Of a DNA stretch of 15,341 nt, positions 8,133-15,188 are shown piece by piece. Position 1 is the first letter of the stretch. Each line of letters opens with the position of its first letter. The notes under the pieces were generated by a model. The model was not told the DNA's origin. It searched no databases and saw only the letters and a list, made by a program, of their open reading frames with translations. The stretch lies in contig JALHET010000034.1 of the NCBI GenBank assembly GCA_022839525.1, forward strand, positions 1 through 15,341, given 5' to 3'. Both the position numbers and the translations under genes were made by a program. This DNA comes from Lentisphaerota bacterium. GTDB lineage: Bacteria; Verrucomicrobiota; Kiritimatiellia; RFP12; UBA1067.

Positions 8133-10951
8133 TCCGCATCCCCCTCCCCGGCCACAGGAAAACCCGCGCTGTGATAATGCACATCCCGCTTGCCGTCCTT
8201 CACATACAGGGCGACCCGCCCGTACGGGTGGATGCCCGTGGCGACCCCCACGTCTACCGTGACCCCACTCTTGCCGTCCCACACGACCTGTTTTTCAGCG
8301 GTTTCCGTTGGCAGGAGATCATTGCCGCCGTACAGTTGCAGCCCAACGGTGAGGCGGTGCTGTTTCCGGAGCCCATTGATTCCGACCGCAACCGAAACGC
8401 GCTTGTTCTTGAGCGTCCACGGCCCGGGCCGGATCACCAGCGCTTTTGGATCAAACAGCATTTCAGCCGTGGGAGGCGCTTTGGAGGCATCTCCCTCAGG
8501 AGGAACCCATGTTGCACAGGGCTGCCCGCCGGAAAAGCCGATGCTCCAAGTCTCTCCGGCAGCGGGTTTGGGCAGGCCGAGCGCGCCGAACAGTGCCGAG
8601 AACTCCGCGACCCTCTGGCCGTTCGTGATCGCCGTAGCCCACTCCCATGCGCCGCTCCAGTTCTCGTCTTGCGACGGCAAAACCCGACGCTGGGATTTTT
8701 TGCCTGACGACGTTCCAGTGAATTGGAACAGGCGGCGCGGTTCCTCGCCGCTTACAAACGGAGGCCCGAGAAACAGATCGAATGTTGTATCGGATTCCGG
8801 CGCTCCTGTTTTCATGCCGGGCGCGGGCGTTACAACAGCCAAATAGAGGCGCTTATCGTCATAGCCGATGTATCCTGTGCAGTCCGTCGGCAGCAGTCGC
8901 CCGGTCTCGGGTGCCAGCCAACCGGTGATGCGTGCCGTGCCGCTCCATTCTTTATCGGAGAAAAGACCGTCAGCCTTCGGAGGCGTTTTCATGCGGGGCA
9001 CGGTCAGCAGGTGCGCCCGCATCTGCGTCTCGTTCAGGAAGAGCGCCAAGAAGCGCTGCCGCAAGGCGGACGGTTCGGGAGAGCCGCCACGGCCCAGAAG
9101 GGGCAGGGTGAAGAGCGTGCCGGGGTGACCGCTCAACGCCAATTCGCGGATCGGGCCGTTGACCTCCAACGGCCTGATCTCCCGTGCCGGGAAACCGTCG
9201 ATTGTAAGGCGGAGCCGTTTCCCCGCGACGGACATGCTCACATGGTGCCAGCCGATGCTGCGGCGGAGAATCATTTTTTGCGGCTGGGGCGGAGCCCACT
9301 CCGCATCGTCCCAGGCATAGACCGGATACGTTGCCGCCGCTTCGCCGTTGACACCGAAAGCGACTTGGCTTTTGCCAGCCACCTTGGAGAGCACATAGGT
9401 CGCGGAGCCTAGGGTCAAGCGGCAGAGTTCAACGGCATCGCCGCCAGTCGCCTTCCAATCCATGGGGCGGAACCAGAATTCAATGAAATAGGAAGAACCC
9501 AGACCGCGGCACCGCCATGCAAGTCTCCCCTCCTCGATCCGTAAGGCCGGCTCGTTTTCGAGCCTGCCTTCCATCGGCGTGGCCGCTTCGGGCTCCTCAA
9601 TCACCTCCGCTTCAGTCAGACGCGGATTCCATGGCACGGCTTCCTTAAAAACCGCCGACACCGAATAACCGCCGGGCTGGTTGACCGGCAAGGTGAACGT
9701 GTTCCGGCGCTTTCTCCGGTCCGCGCCGTCTAGCGTAAAGTGGTGGAGTGCAAAACCAGGCGCTGCCGAAGCTGTGAAGACCACTTGCGTGGGCAGGTTT
9801 TTGAGGATCACGGTACCCGAAGGGGACACGGTTCCGGAGCCTTGCGGCGGATCGATCGCAACCGCCGCGATACCGGCCACGACTCCTTCCACGGCGCCGA
9901 TATCCACGGCTTTACCCTGTACGCGGGGGGCTCCAAGAAAGTCAGTTAATCCGGCGACATCAGCGGGGGGAGTGGTTAAGAAGGCGGCAGAGCCGGCATC
10001 CAGACACGGAGAGTTCTCCAGCAGGCGGAAATCCCCGCCTGCGGCATCCGCAAAACGCGCGTAGGCCACCACGATATTGTTGGAGCCCAGCACAGTAGGG
10101 GACGAGAGGCAGCAGTTGACAAACGTGAGCGATGGAATCGCGCTGGAGAGCCGGAACGCCTCGCCGTTGCAGACGCTGATCGTGTTGAAGGCGCTGCACA
10201 TGTCGAGACCAGCCTCCGTGTTGTAGGCCACCGTGCAGTTGAACAACCCGTTGTTGCGCCCGCCGGGGCGGGCATAGCAAAAGGACGCGCCAGGCCCCTC
10301 GTTGAAAACCACGAGACAGTTGTGAAGTTGCGAATCGCGGACCCCGGCGCCATTCTGTTTGGCGCGGTTGTGGGTGATGCGGCAACGGTGGAAGGCGCCG
10401 CCGTAAGCGCCGCCGCCGCGGATCGCAGCGTTATTGCTGATGATGCAGTCGTAAACAAGCGGAAGACCGCTTGGGCTGGGCGAGTATAGCCCGCCGCCGC
10501 GGTTGTTCAGGTCTTCCTTGTTCTCGTTGCCTGTTGCCCCGCCCGTAAGGGTAAACCCCTTGAGTATGCCCCGATCCATGAAGATGCAGCGCACGGCATC
10601 CGGTCCGCACCCTCCGTTGGAGAGTCCCCCAGGGTCGCACTTGCCCAGAATGACGGTCTTTTCCGCGCCGTCGCGGGACTCGAGGGTGATGTCCTTGGTC
10701 ACAACCACGCGGTTTTGCAACCGTCCGCCCGGCGTGATCCGGGTGCCGTCGCCATAGATCCCCGGCGCGACGATCACGGTGTCGCCGGGCTTGGCGCTGT
10801 CCACCGCAGCCTGGATGGTGCGCTTCGCCGTGCCCCAGCCGGTTCCGTCGCCGGAGTCGTCCGGGCGGGCGCCATCTACATACCACGTCGCACCCAACCC
10901 GGACAGGGCTGCCCATCCGCATATCACTCCAACCATCATGTTCTTTTTCAT
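8129..10951 (-). CDS. Secreted beta-helix protein fused to LamG-like and CBM9-like domains
   Basis: The 940-residue protein starts at ATG 10951 (GGAG, 5-base spacer). A signal peptide ends near SGLGA/TWYVD (residue 21). Residues 22 to about 310 form a right-handed parallel beta-helix rich in Asn and Gly, for example NNRGGGLYSP and ISNNAAIRGGGAYGG. The NSPCLDAG...DIGAVE segment (313-355) matches the choice-of-anchor-Q type ending. Residues about 362-437 resemble the divergent InlB B-repeat sandwich (GSGTVSPSG...NTFTL). Residues about 455-625 are LamG-like (FIEFWFRP, GWHHVSMSV, LTIDGFP). Residues about 652-835 resemble a CBM9-type domain (KADGLFSDKEWSG, GYIGYDDKRLYLAVV), and 840-940 form a last beta domain. 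No catalytic residues are evident; it is probably a glycan-binding scaffold or a pectate-lyase-fold enzyme of unknown activity. Its first 435 residues are a duplicate of the start of the neighbouring beta-helix gene. Its stop overlaps the start of the DUF6067-like gene. Confidence 0.9.
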   Translation of the reverse strand: MKKNMMVGVICGWAALSGLGATWYVDGARPDDSGDGTGWGTAKRTIQAAVDSAKPGDTVIVAPGIYGDGTRITPGGRLQNRVVVTKDITLESRDGAEKTVILGKCDPGGLSNGGCGPDAVRCIFMDRGILKGFTLTGGATGNENKEDLNNRGGGLYSPSPSGLPLVYDCIISNNAAIRGGGAYGGAFHRCRITHNRAKQNGAGVRDSQLHNCLVVFNEGPGASFCYARPGGRNNGLFNCTVAYNTEAGLDMCSAFNTISVCNGEAFRLSSAIPSLTFVNCCLSSPTVLGSNNIVVAYARFADAAGGDFRLLENSPCLDAGSAAFLTTPPADVAGLTDFLGAPRVQGKAVDIGAVEGVVAGIAAVAIDPPQGSGTVSPSGTVILKNLPTQVVFTASAAPGFALHHFTLDGADRRKRRNTFTLPVNQPGGYSVSAVFKEAVPWNPRLTEAEVIEEPEAATPMEGRLENEPALRIEEGRLAWRCRGLGSSYFIEFWFRPMDWKATGGDAVELCRLTLGSATYVLSKVAGKSQVAFGVNGEAAATYPVYAWDDAEWAPPQPQKMILRRSIGWHHVSMSVAGKRLRLTIDGFPAREIRPLEVNGPIRELALSGHPGTLFTLPLLGRGGSPEPSALRQRFLALFLNETQMRAHLLTVPRMKTPPKADGLFSDKEWSGTARITGWLAPETGRLLPTDCTGYIGYDDKRLYLAVVTPAPGMKTGAPESDTTFDLFLGPPFVSGEEPRRLFQFTGTSSGKKSQRRVLPSQDENWSGAWEWATAITNGQRVAEFSALFGALGLPKPAAGETWSIGFSGGQPCATWVPPEGDASKAPPTAEMLFDPKALVIRPGPWTLKNKRVSVAVGINGLRKQHRLTVGLQLYGGNDLLPTETAEKQVVWDGKSGVTVDVGVATGIHPYGRVALYVKDGKRDVHYHSAGFPVAGEGDAE
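8143..8147 (-). promoter_or_regulatory. Ribosome binding site GGAGG within the end of the upstream gene
   Basis: On the minus strand GGAGG (8147-8143) lies 10 bases before ATG 8132, inside the last codons of the beta-helix/CBM9 gene. Together with the ATGA overlap at 8132-8129 it supports termination-reinitiation between the two genes. Confidence 0.55.
9647..10951 (-). repeat. Paralogous N-terminal module, copy in the beta-helix/CBM9 gene
   Basis: Residues 1-435 (signal peptide, beta-helix, InlB-like sandwich, ending SAVF) match residues 1-432 of the gene starting at 14911. The first 250 residues align without gaps at about 60% identity by hand count, with the best stretch at 149-190. After SAVF the two proteins are unrelated. 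Confidence 0.85.
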
Positions 10952-10956
10952 ATTGA

Positions 10957-10960
10957 CTCC
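10957..10960 (-). promoter_or_regulatory. Ribosome binding site GGAG of the beta-helix/CBM9 gene
   Basis: GGAG lies 5 bases before ATG 10951 on the minus strand and fixes this start, which also gives a signal peptide aligning without gaps to that of the paralogue starting at 14911. No promoter stands out in the 103-bp gap 10952-11054, so cotranscription with the upstream gene is possible. Confidence 0.6.
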
Positions 10961-11054
10961 AACACCCTCTTCCGGGAACGCACCCGAAGATGCCTCGCCG
11001 GTTTTCGTTCAAACCGTATCCGTTGCACCCGGCTCCTGTGGCAGACAGGGCGCG

Positions 11055-12323
11055 TCACCTCAACAGAAGCGTGAACCCGCCGATACTTTCAAAGGCGTCC
11101 AACCGCGCGCCGCCGGTATCTCCCTCCGGGACAGCATAAACCGCTCGCAGACGGGCCGGTTTTTGACGCACTTTGTATTTTACGGTTCGGAACCCGTCCT
11201 GCAAAACCGCGCTGGCAATGGGCTGGTCATCCTCATAGAGCGTGAGGGTTCCCGCGCCGTCCACCTCGAACGAGAGGGAGATGGTTGTGGCAGCTTTCAG
11301 TTCCCAGACGAGCTCGAGTTCCACGCTCGCCTGCCCGTAGCTGCGCGCGGCCGCGCCATCCAGATACACGGCGGTGCTGCCTATATAGGAGGCATGGTTC
11401 GTGTGCGTCACAAAGGGCGTGACCGCCGTGACCGTCAGACTGGGGCAATCGAGGTCTTCAGCGAATACGGGACGCCAGTCCCACTCGTAGGCGCCGATAT
11501 CAGGTGCGCCGTTCTGCGTCCGCAACGCCCCATCGAGCGCAACGCCCAGAAGATCCGCCGTGTAGGCAGGGTCGGCGGCATCGATGCAGGGCGAACCCGC
11601 CGCGAGGCGGAAATCGCCGTTGGCGGCATTCACAAAGAGCGGATCCGCGACGATGTTATTCGCGCCCGGCGGCGACGCAGACGGGCTGCAGCAATTTGTT
11701 AAACTTGCGTTGGATACGAAATTTTGACTGTTGCTGCTCGAAATGGAGTTATAGGCGGTGGTATACCAACCGACGCCCGTACCCGCGTTGTTGGCCACCG
11801 TGCAGTGATACAGGTAGGCATAGGTGACAATGGAGTCGCCGCGGTTTCCGGTGATGAGGCAATTGCGGGCGATGCCGTTGCGTATGCCCGAGCCATTGTT
11901 CGACGCATAGTTGTCGACGATCCAGCACCGCTCGCACGTGCCGAAATAGGTGCCTCCGCCCCGGCCTGCGGCATTGTTCGAGATGACACAGTCGAGCACC
12001 AAGGGCACCACGACATTTGGCGGCACATAGACACCGCCGCCGCGGTTGTTCGCGTCCTCCTTGTTCTCGTTGCCGGTGGCGCCGCCCGTGATCGTGAACC
12101 CCTGCAGGACGCCTTTATTCATGTAGACGCCGCGCATGTCGAACGTGCCGAGAATCGTTGTGGAGGCGGCACCGTCACGCGAGCGGACCGTAATGGCGTT
12201 TGTGATCACGAGACGGTTGAGCAGGTAACTCTGCACTGCGCCTTCCTGCGGTGTGAGGCGTGTCCCCTCGTTGTAGACGCCGGGCGCAGCCAGCACCGTC
12301 TCGCCGTCGACCGCCAGATCCAC
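11055..12323 (-). CDS. 3' part of the frameshifted beta-helix gene (third unit and C-terminal domain)
   Basis: The frame is open from about 12363, and GTG at 12323 is its first plausible start codon, giving 422 residues with no signal peptide and no export route of its own. It starts in mid-domain: the missing piece (SWETAKRTLQAA) lies just upstream in the same frame. Restoring one base at 12360-12364 joins it to the upstream part as residues 864-1285 of a 1285-residue protein. Residues 1 to about 285 are the third beta-helix unit, with GGATGNENKEDANNRGGG (81-98) and a choice-of-anchor-Q-type end (SPCIDAADP, DIGAYEWDW). Residues about 286-422 are a C-terminal beta-sandwich of unknown type (STAVYLDG, GTLTLYEDD). 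Probably not a working gene alone unless the frame is restored by error correction of the sequence, slippage or reversion. Confidence 0.75.
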   Translation of the reverse strand: MDLAVDGETVLAAPGVYNEGTRLTPQEGAVQSYLLNRLVITNAITVRSRDGAASTTILGTFDMRGVYMNKGVLQGFTITGGATGNENKEDANNRGGGVYVPPNVVVPLVLDCVISNNAAGRGGGTYFGTCERCWIVDNYASNNGSGIRNGIARNCLITGNRGDSIVTYAYLYHCTVANNAGTGVGWYTTAYNSISSSNSQNFVSNASLTNCCSPSASPPGANNIVADPLFVNAANGDFRLAAGSPCIDAADPAYTADLLGVALDGALRTQNGAPDIGAYEWDWRPVFAEDLDCPSLTVTAVTPFVTHTNHASYIGSTAVYLDGAAARSYGQASVELELVWELKAATTISLSFEVDGAGTLTLYEDDQPIASAVLQDGFRTVKYKVRQKPARLRAVYAVPEGDTGGARLDAFESIGGFTLLLR

Positions 12324-14911
12324 GGCGGCTTGGAGGGTGCGCTTGGCGGTCTCCCACGACCCCCGTCGCCGGAGTCGTCCGGACGGGCGGGATCCGCATA
12401 AAAGATCCCCTCGAAGACGGCCTGAAGGAGAATGCCGTCTTCCGGGGTTTGTAATGAGAGCGTGATGGTGTTACCCGCATAGGGGACCGGGATACCGTTC
12501 GTTGAAAAATAGAGGAACGTGCGTCCCGGAGGCGAGGAAACGGTAAAGGTCACGCTGGTGGGGAACGAATTAAACAGGAGCGGGCCAGAGGGGCTGAGTG
12601 TGCTGCCGGGCGCGGTCACGGTGTTGATCGCGCCGACACAGCTTTCGAACGCCCCCATGTTGACCTGCGGCCCGATCACGCGCGGTGCGCCCGCGAGGTC
12701 GGTGCCTTCGGGTTCAAATGTGAAAAGAAGATCGCCTGTGTCCTTACACGGCGAGTCAGCGCGCAAGCGGTAGTCGTCTTGGGCGGCGTTGACGAAGAGC
12801 GGATCTGCGGCAATGTTGCCAGCTCCCGGACTAAGAGCGCCGCCTGTGCAGCAGTTGGTTACGGCGGTCACATTACCTTGCTCCACATCTACGCCGGCAT
12901 TGCCGAAAATGATACTGTTGTAAAGATAGACCTTGACAGTTTCTGTCATATGCCTGATTCCGTTGTCGTTGGCAGTGACCGTGCAGTTATAGAGTTTCAC
13001 GCCTTCTCCCGTTGCCCAACCGAAGTTACGGGCCAGAAGACAGTCGTAGCAGATGCCGTAACGGTTAACCCCGTAACCGGTCGCCCGGTTTTCCACGATG
13101 TTGCATCGGTGGTAGACACCGCCGAAAACAGCCCCTCCCCGAATCGCGACATTGTTGGAGATTACGCAATCCCAAATCTGCGCCGCATTGTAACCGCTAA
13201 CCACGAAACCGCCGCCGTGGTTAAAGGAGTCTTTGTCGATGCCCAAATTGGATGCGCGCCCGCCCGTGACCGTGAAGCCTTCAAGTTCTCCGGCAGTCAT
13301 CAGGACGCAGCGGACCGCGTTCGGTCCGCAGCCGTAGGCGTCGCCGGAGGGGTCGGACGCGCCCACGATGAACGACTGTCCCGCGCCGCTGCCCTTGAGC
13401 ACGATGTTGCGCATAATGACGACTCGGTTCATCAGGTTGGTAATCGACCCACTGCCGTCTCGGCCTCCTTCGTCATAAACCCCGGGCGCCGCAAGAACCA
13501 TGTAACCGACTGGCACGGTATCCACCGCATACTGGAGGGTTCGCCAGGCTGCATCCGGGGTCATGCCGTCATTCGCGTCGTCACCCGCTTCCGCGTCCAC
13601 GTAACGGGCAGGGAGGAAAACGGCGGAAACCGTGTACGTTTCCGGTTGTGTGATATCAAGGGTGAAGGTGTTGCCGCAATCCATCATTCTGGCGCCGTTG
13701 ACCGTGAAGTAACGCAGCGCATGGCCCGCGTCCGCGGTGGCGTTGAAGACCAACTGGGTGGGCAGGGTGTAGAGCGCAATATGTCCCATGGGCGAGAGCG
13801 TTCCCGATCCGGTCGGCGCCACGCAGGTGACCACGGCGGTATGCTCTGCGGCACCCTCGATGGCGCCCAAATCGAGCCCCGCGCCCTGCACGCGCGGGTT
13901 GCCGAAATAGTCGGTTCGTTGCTCTGCCGGCAAGGCCTTGCCGTTCAGGGCGGGGTCGCCGATGTCCAGACAGGGGGAGTTCGGCATCAGACGGAAATCC
14001 CAGTTAGCCGAGTCCACGAAGCGCACGTTATCGGCCACAATGTTGTTCGTGCCGCGGGTCGTGGCGGAGGAGAGGCAGCAGTTGACAAAGGTGACCGTCG
14101 CGTAGCCGGCAGAAAAGGCTGTTGTATTCTCGACGCTGATTGTGTTGTATCCGCTGGATTGATCGAGTCCGGCTCCGCTATTCCGCGCGACGGTGCAGTT
14201 ATAGACTCCGCTGACGCGACCAAGGGGATTCGAGTAACTGTGGGTGACGCCCCCGCCGCTGTTGTACACGATCAGGCTGTCATGCAGGATCGTCTCGCGG
14301 GCACCGCCACCGTTCCTTTGGGCACTGTTGTGGGCAATCAGGCAGCGGTGGAAGGTGCCGCCGTATGCGCCGCCCCCGCGGATAGCCGCGTTGTTGCTGA
14401 TAATGCAATCATAGAGGATGGGCAACCCGTTCTGATTCGGCGAGTAGAGCCCGCCGCCGCGGTTGTTCGCGTCCTCATTGTTGACATCCCCCGAAGCGCC
14501 GCCGGCCAAGGTGAAGCCCCTGAGCGTGCCCGCATTAGCATAGACACAGCGCACCGCATTCGAGCCGCATCCCGCAAAGTTCGTGCTCGACGAGTCGTGT
14601 ACACCCAAAATGATGGTTTCCCGCGCGCCATGGGTTGACTCCAGAAGGATGTCCTTGGTGATGACCACGCGGTTCGAAAGCCAGCCTCCGGGGGTGACAG
14701 TCATGCCTTCATCGTAGATGCCGGGCGCGACGAGCACGGTGTCGCCCGGGTTGGCGATCTTCACCGCAGCCTGGATGGTACGCTTCGCCGTCGCCGGGGT
14801 GGCGCCGTCGTACGCGTCGTTCCCGGTGGCGCGGTTCACATAATTGGTGGCGCTGAACCCCATGGGGCAACAGCACCCGCAGATCACACACACTGTCATG
14901 AGTTTTTTCAT
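12206..14911 (-). CDS. 5' part of the frameshifted three-unit secreted beta-helix gene
   Basis: ATG 14911 opens a 901-residue frame; the frame runs further upstream but this ATG gives a signal peptide (MKKLMTVCVICGCCCPMGFSA, likely cut near residue 21). Residues 22-350 are beta-helix unit 1 with a choice-of-anchor-Q-type end (NSPCLDIGDP, LDLGAIEG). Residues about 358-432 are an InlB-repeat-like sandwich. Residues about 436-756 are beta-helix unit 2 (SPCKDTGD, VNMGAFES), followed by a second sandwich (about 760-835). Unit 3 begins at 838 (YADPARPDDSGDG) and is lost at residue 850, where the frame slips; the last 51 residues are out-of-frame Arg/Pro/Ser-rich sequence up to the stop at 12206. 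There is no Shine-Dalgarno at a usable distance. A near-consensus promoter ends 7 bases before the ATG. No catalytic motif is identifiable; the fold is shared with pectate-lyase-like enzymes and with large adhesins. Confidence 0.8.
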   Translation of the reverse strand: MKKLMTVCVICGCCCPMGFSATNYVNRATGNDAYDGATPATAKRTIQAAVKIANPGDTVLVAPGIYDEGMTVTPGGWLSNRVVITKDILLESTHGARETIILGVHDSSSTNFAGCGSNAVRCVYANAGTLRGFTLAGGASGDVNNEDANNRGGGLYSPNQNGLPILYDCIISNNAAIRGGGAYGGTFHRCLIAHNSAQRNGGGARETILHDSLIVYNSGGGVTHSYSNPLGRVSGVYNCTVARNSGAGLDQSSGYNTISVENTTAFSAGYATVTFVNCCLSSATTRGTNNIVADNVRFVDSANWDFRLMPNSPCLDIGDPALNGKALPAEQRTDYFGNPRVQGAGLDLGAIEGAAEHTAVVTCVAPTGSGTLSPMGHIALYTLPTQLVFNATADAGHALRYFTVNGARMMDCGNTFTLDITQPETYTVSAVFLPARYVDAEAGDDANDGMTPDAAWRTLQYAVDTVPVGYMVLAAPGVYDEGGRDGSGSITNLMNRVVIMRNIVLKGSGAGQSFIVGASDPSGDAYGCGPNAVRCVLMTAGELEGFTVTGGRASNLGIDKDSFNHGGGFVVSGYNAAQIWDCVISNNVAIRGGAVFGGVYHRCNIVENRATGYGVNRYGICYDCLLARNFGWATGEGVKLYNCTVTANDNGIRHMTETVKVYLYNSIIFGNAGVDVEQGNVTAVTNCCTGGALSPGAGNIAADPLFVNAAQDDYRLRADSPCKDTGDLLFTFEPEGTDLAGAPRVIGPQVNMGAFESCVGAINTVTAPGSTLSPSGPLLFNSFPTSVTFTVSSPPGRTFLYFSTNGIPVPYAGNTITLSLQTPEDGILLQAVFEGIFYADPARPDDSGDGGRGRPPSAPSKPPWIWRSTARRCWLRPASTTRGHASHRRKAQCRVTCSTVS
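12360..12364 (-). other. Frameshift site: run of five G (minus strand) missing one base
   Basis: The minus strand reads GGCGACGGGGGTCGTGGGAG. With one more base (GAC GGG GGN TCG TGG GAG) the two halves join as DSGDGGSWETAKRT. The paralogue at the same place reads GAC GGA ACC GGC TGG GGC (DGTGWGTAKRT), 12 bases where this copy has 11. A real deletion, an assembly error in a homopolymer, or inefficient -1 slippage are the options; no canonical slippery heptamer is present in the right frame. Confidence 0.85.
13616..14911 (-). repeat. Paralogous N-terminal module, copy in the three-unit beta-helix gene
   Basis: Partner of the module at 9647-10951. The two copies lie 3960 bases apart and share exact DNA tracts, such as a 21-base identity at 14448-14468 and 10488-10508. 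Confidence 0.85.
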
Positions 14912-14918
14912 ATTTTTA

Positions 14919-14947
14919 AGTATACTCCCATCGCGCAATGGAATCAA
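14919..14947 (-). promoter_or_regulatory. Near-consensus sigma-70 promoter, TTGATT-N17-TATACT
   Basis: On the minus strand TTGATT (14947-14942) is followed by exactly 17 bases and TATACT (14924-14919). The ATG at 14911 comes 7 bases after the -10 box, so the predicted transcript starts at or next to the A of the start codon. Confidence 0.6.
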
Positions 14948-15034
14948 CCCCCCTTCGCAAAATTGGGTGACTTGCAAGCCTTGTAAACAAAGCCCTTGTA
15001 GTGTTCCATGTGGTTTAGTAATGTTTCTACGCGA

Positions 15035-15086
15035 ATCCGGTTTTGTTCGTCCTTCCTTGTGGTGTAAATAAGAAGGATAACCGGAT
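15035..15086. repeat. Long imperfect inverted repeat upstream of the beta-helix promoter
   Basis: ATCCGGTT (15035-15042) and AACCGGAT (15079-15086) form a perfect 8-bp outer stem. Inside, 15050-15058 pairs with 15070-15077 (TCCTT with AAGGA, then CTT with AAG past one bulged C), with a G-T pair outside it. The apex loop is about 11 bases and there is a one-sided 6-base bulge. No T-run follows on either strand, so it is not an ordinary terminator. Apart from this hairpin and the promoter, the intergenic gap 14912-15178 shows no gene. Confidence 0.6.
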
Positions 15087-15164
15087 GCGCCTGTTTCAAT
15101 CAACTGGTACCCACAAATTCTAGCGAAGTGCCGTTTTCATGTCCTGTTTCCTAGAGCAGAACAA

Positions 15165-15188
15165 GGTGCCTTTCGTTCTCACGGCACC
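15165..15188 (-). terminator. Possible terminator hairpin at the end of the right-edge gene
   Basis: GGTGCC and GGCACC form a perfect 6-bp stem with a 12-base loop, overlapping the last codons and stop of the partial gene. On the minus strand it is followed by TTGTTCT, a modest T-rich run. The stem is short and the loop large, so confidence is low. Confidence 0.3.

Noticed and set aside
10969..10989. Hairpin CTTCCGGG/CCCGAAG just upstream of the ribosome binding site at 10957
   Set aside because: Seven pairs with a bulge could arise by chance in GC-rich DNA, and there is no sign of a regulatory class.
11035..11049. CCTGT/ACAGG hairpin just after the stop at 11055, considered as a terminator
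   Set aside because: Only 5 bp and no T-run follows on the minus strand.
12355..12370. Programmed -1 ribosomal frameshift signal
   Set aside because: The G-run does not form a canonical X-XXY-YYZ heptamer in the incoming frame, and P-site repairing would be mismatched; a deletion or sequence error is simpler.
12779..14638. 619-codon open frame on the plus strand opposite the beta-helix gene
   Set aside because: It is a shadow of the repeated, GC-rich beta-helix coding sequence, with no domain, no start signal and Ala/Val/Arg/His-biased composition.
12206..14911. CRISPR array or tandem DNA repeat suggested by recurring GCCGCCGCGGTTGTT-like tracts
   Set aside because: The recurrences are codons for the NNRGGG beta-helix motif, spaced at protein-unit length and not as regular repeats with spacers.
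14849..14911. Lipoprotein signal in the Cys-rich leader VCVICGCCC
   Set aside because: No canonical lipobox, and the gap-free paralogous leader starting at 10951 lacks the cysteines while keeping a normal cleavage site.
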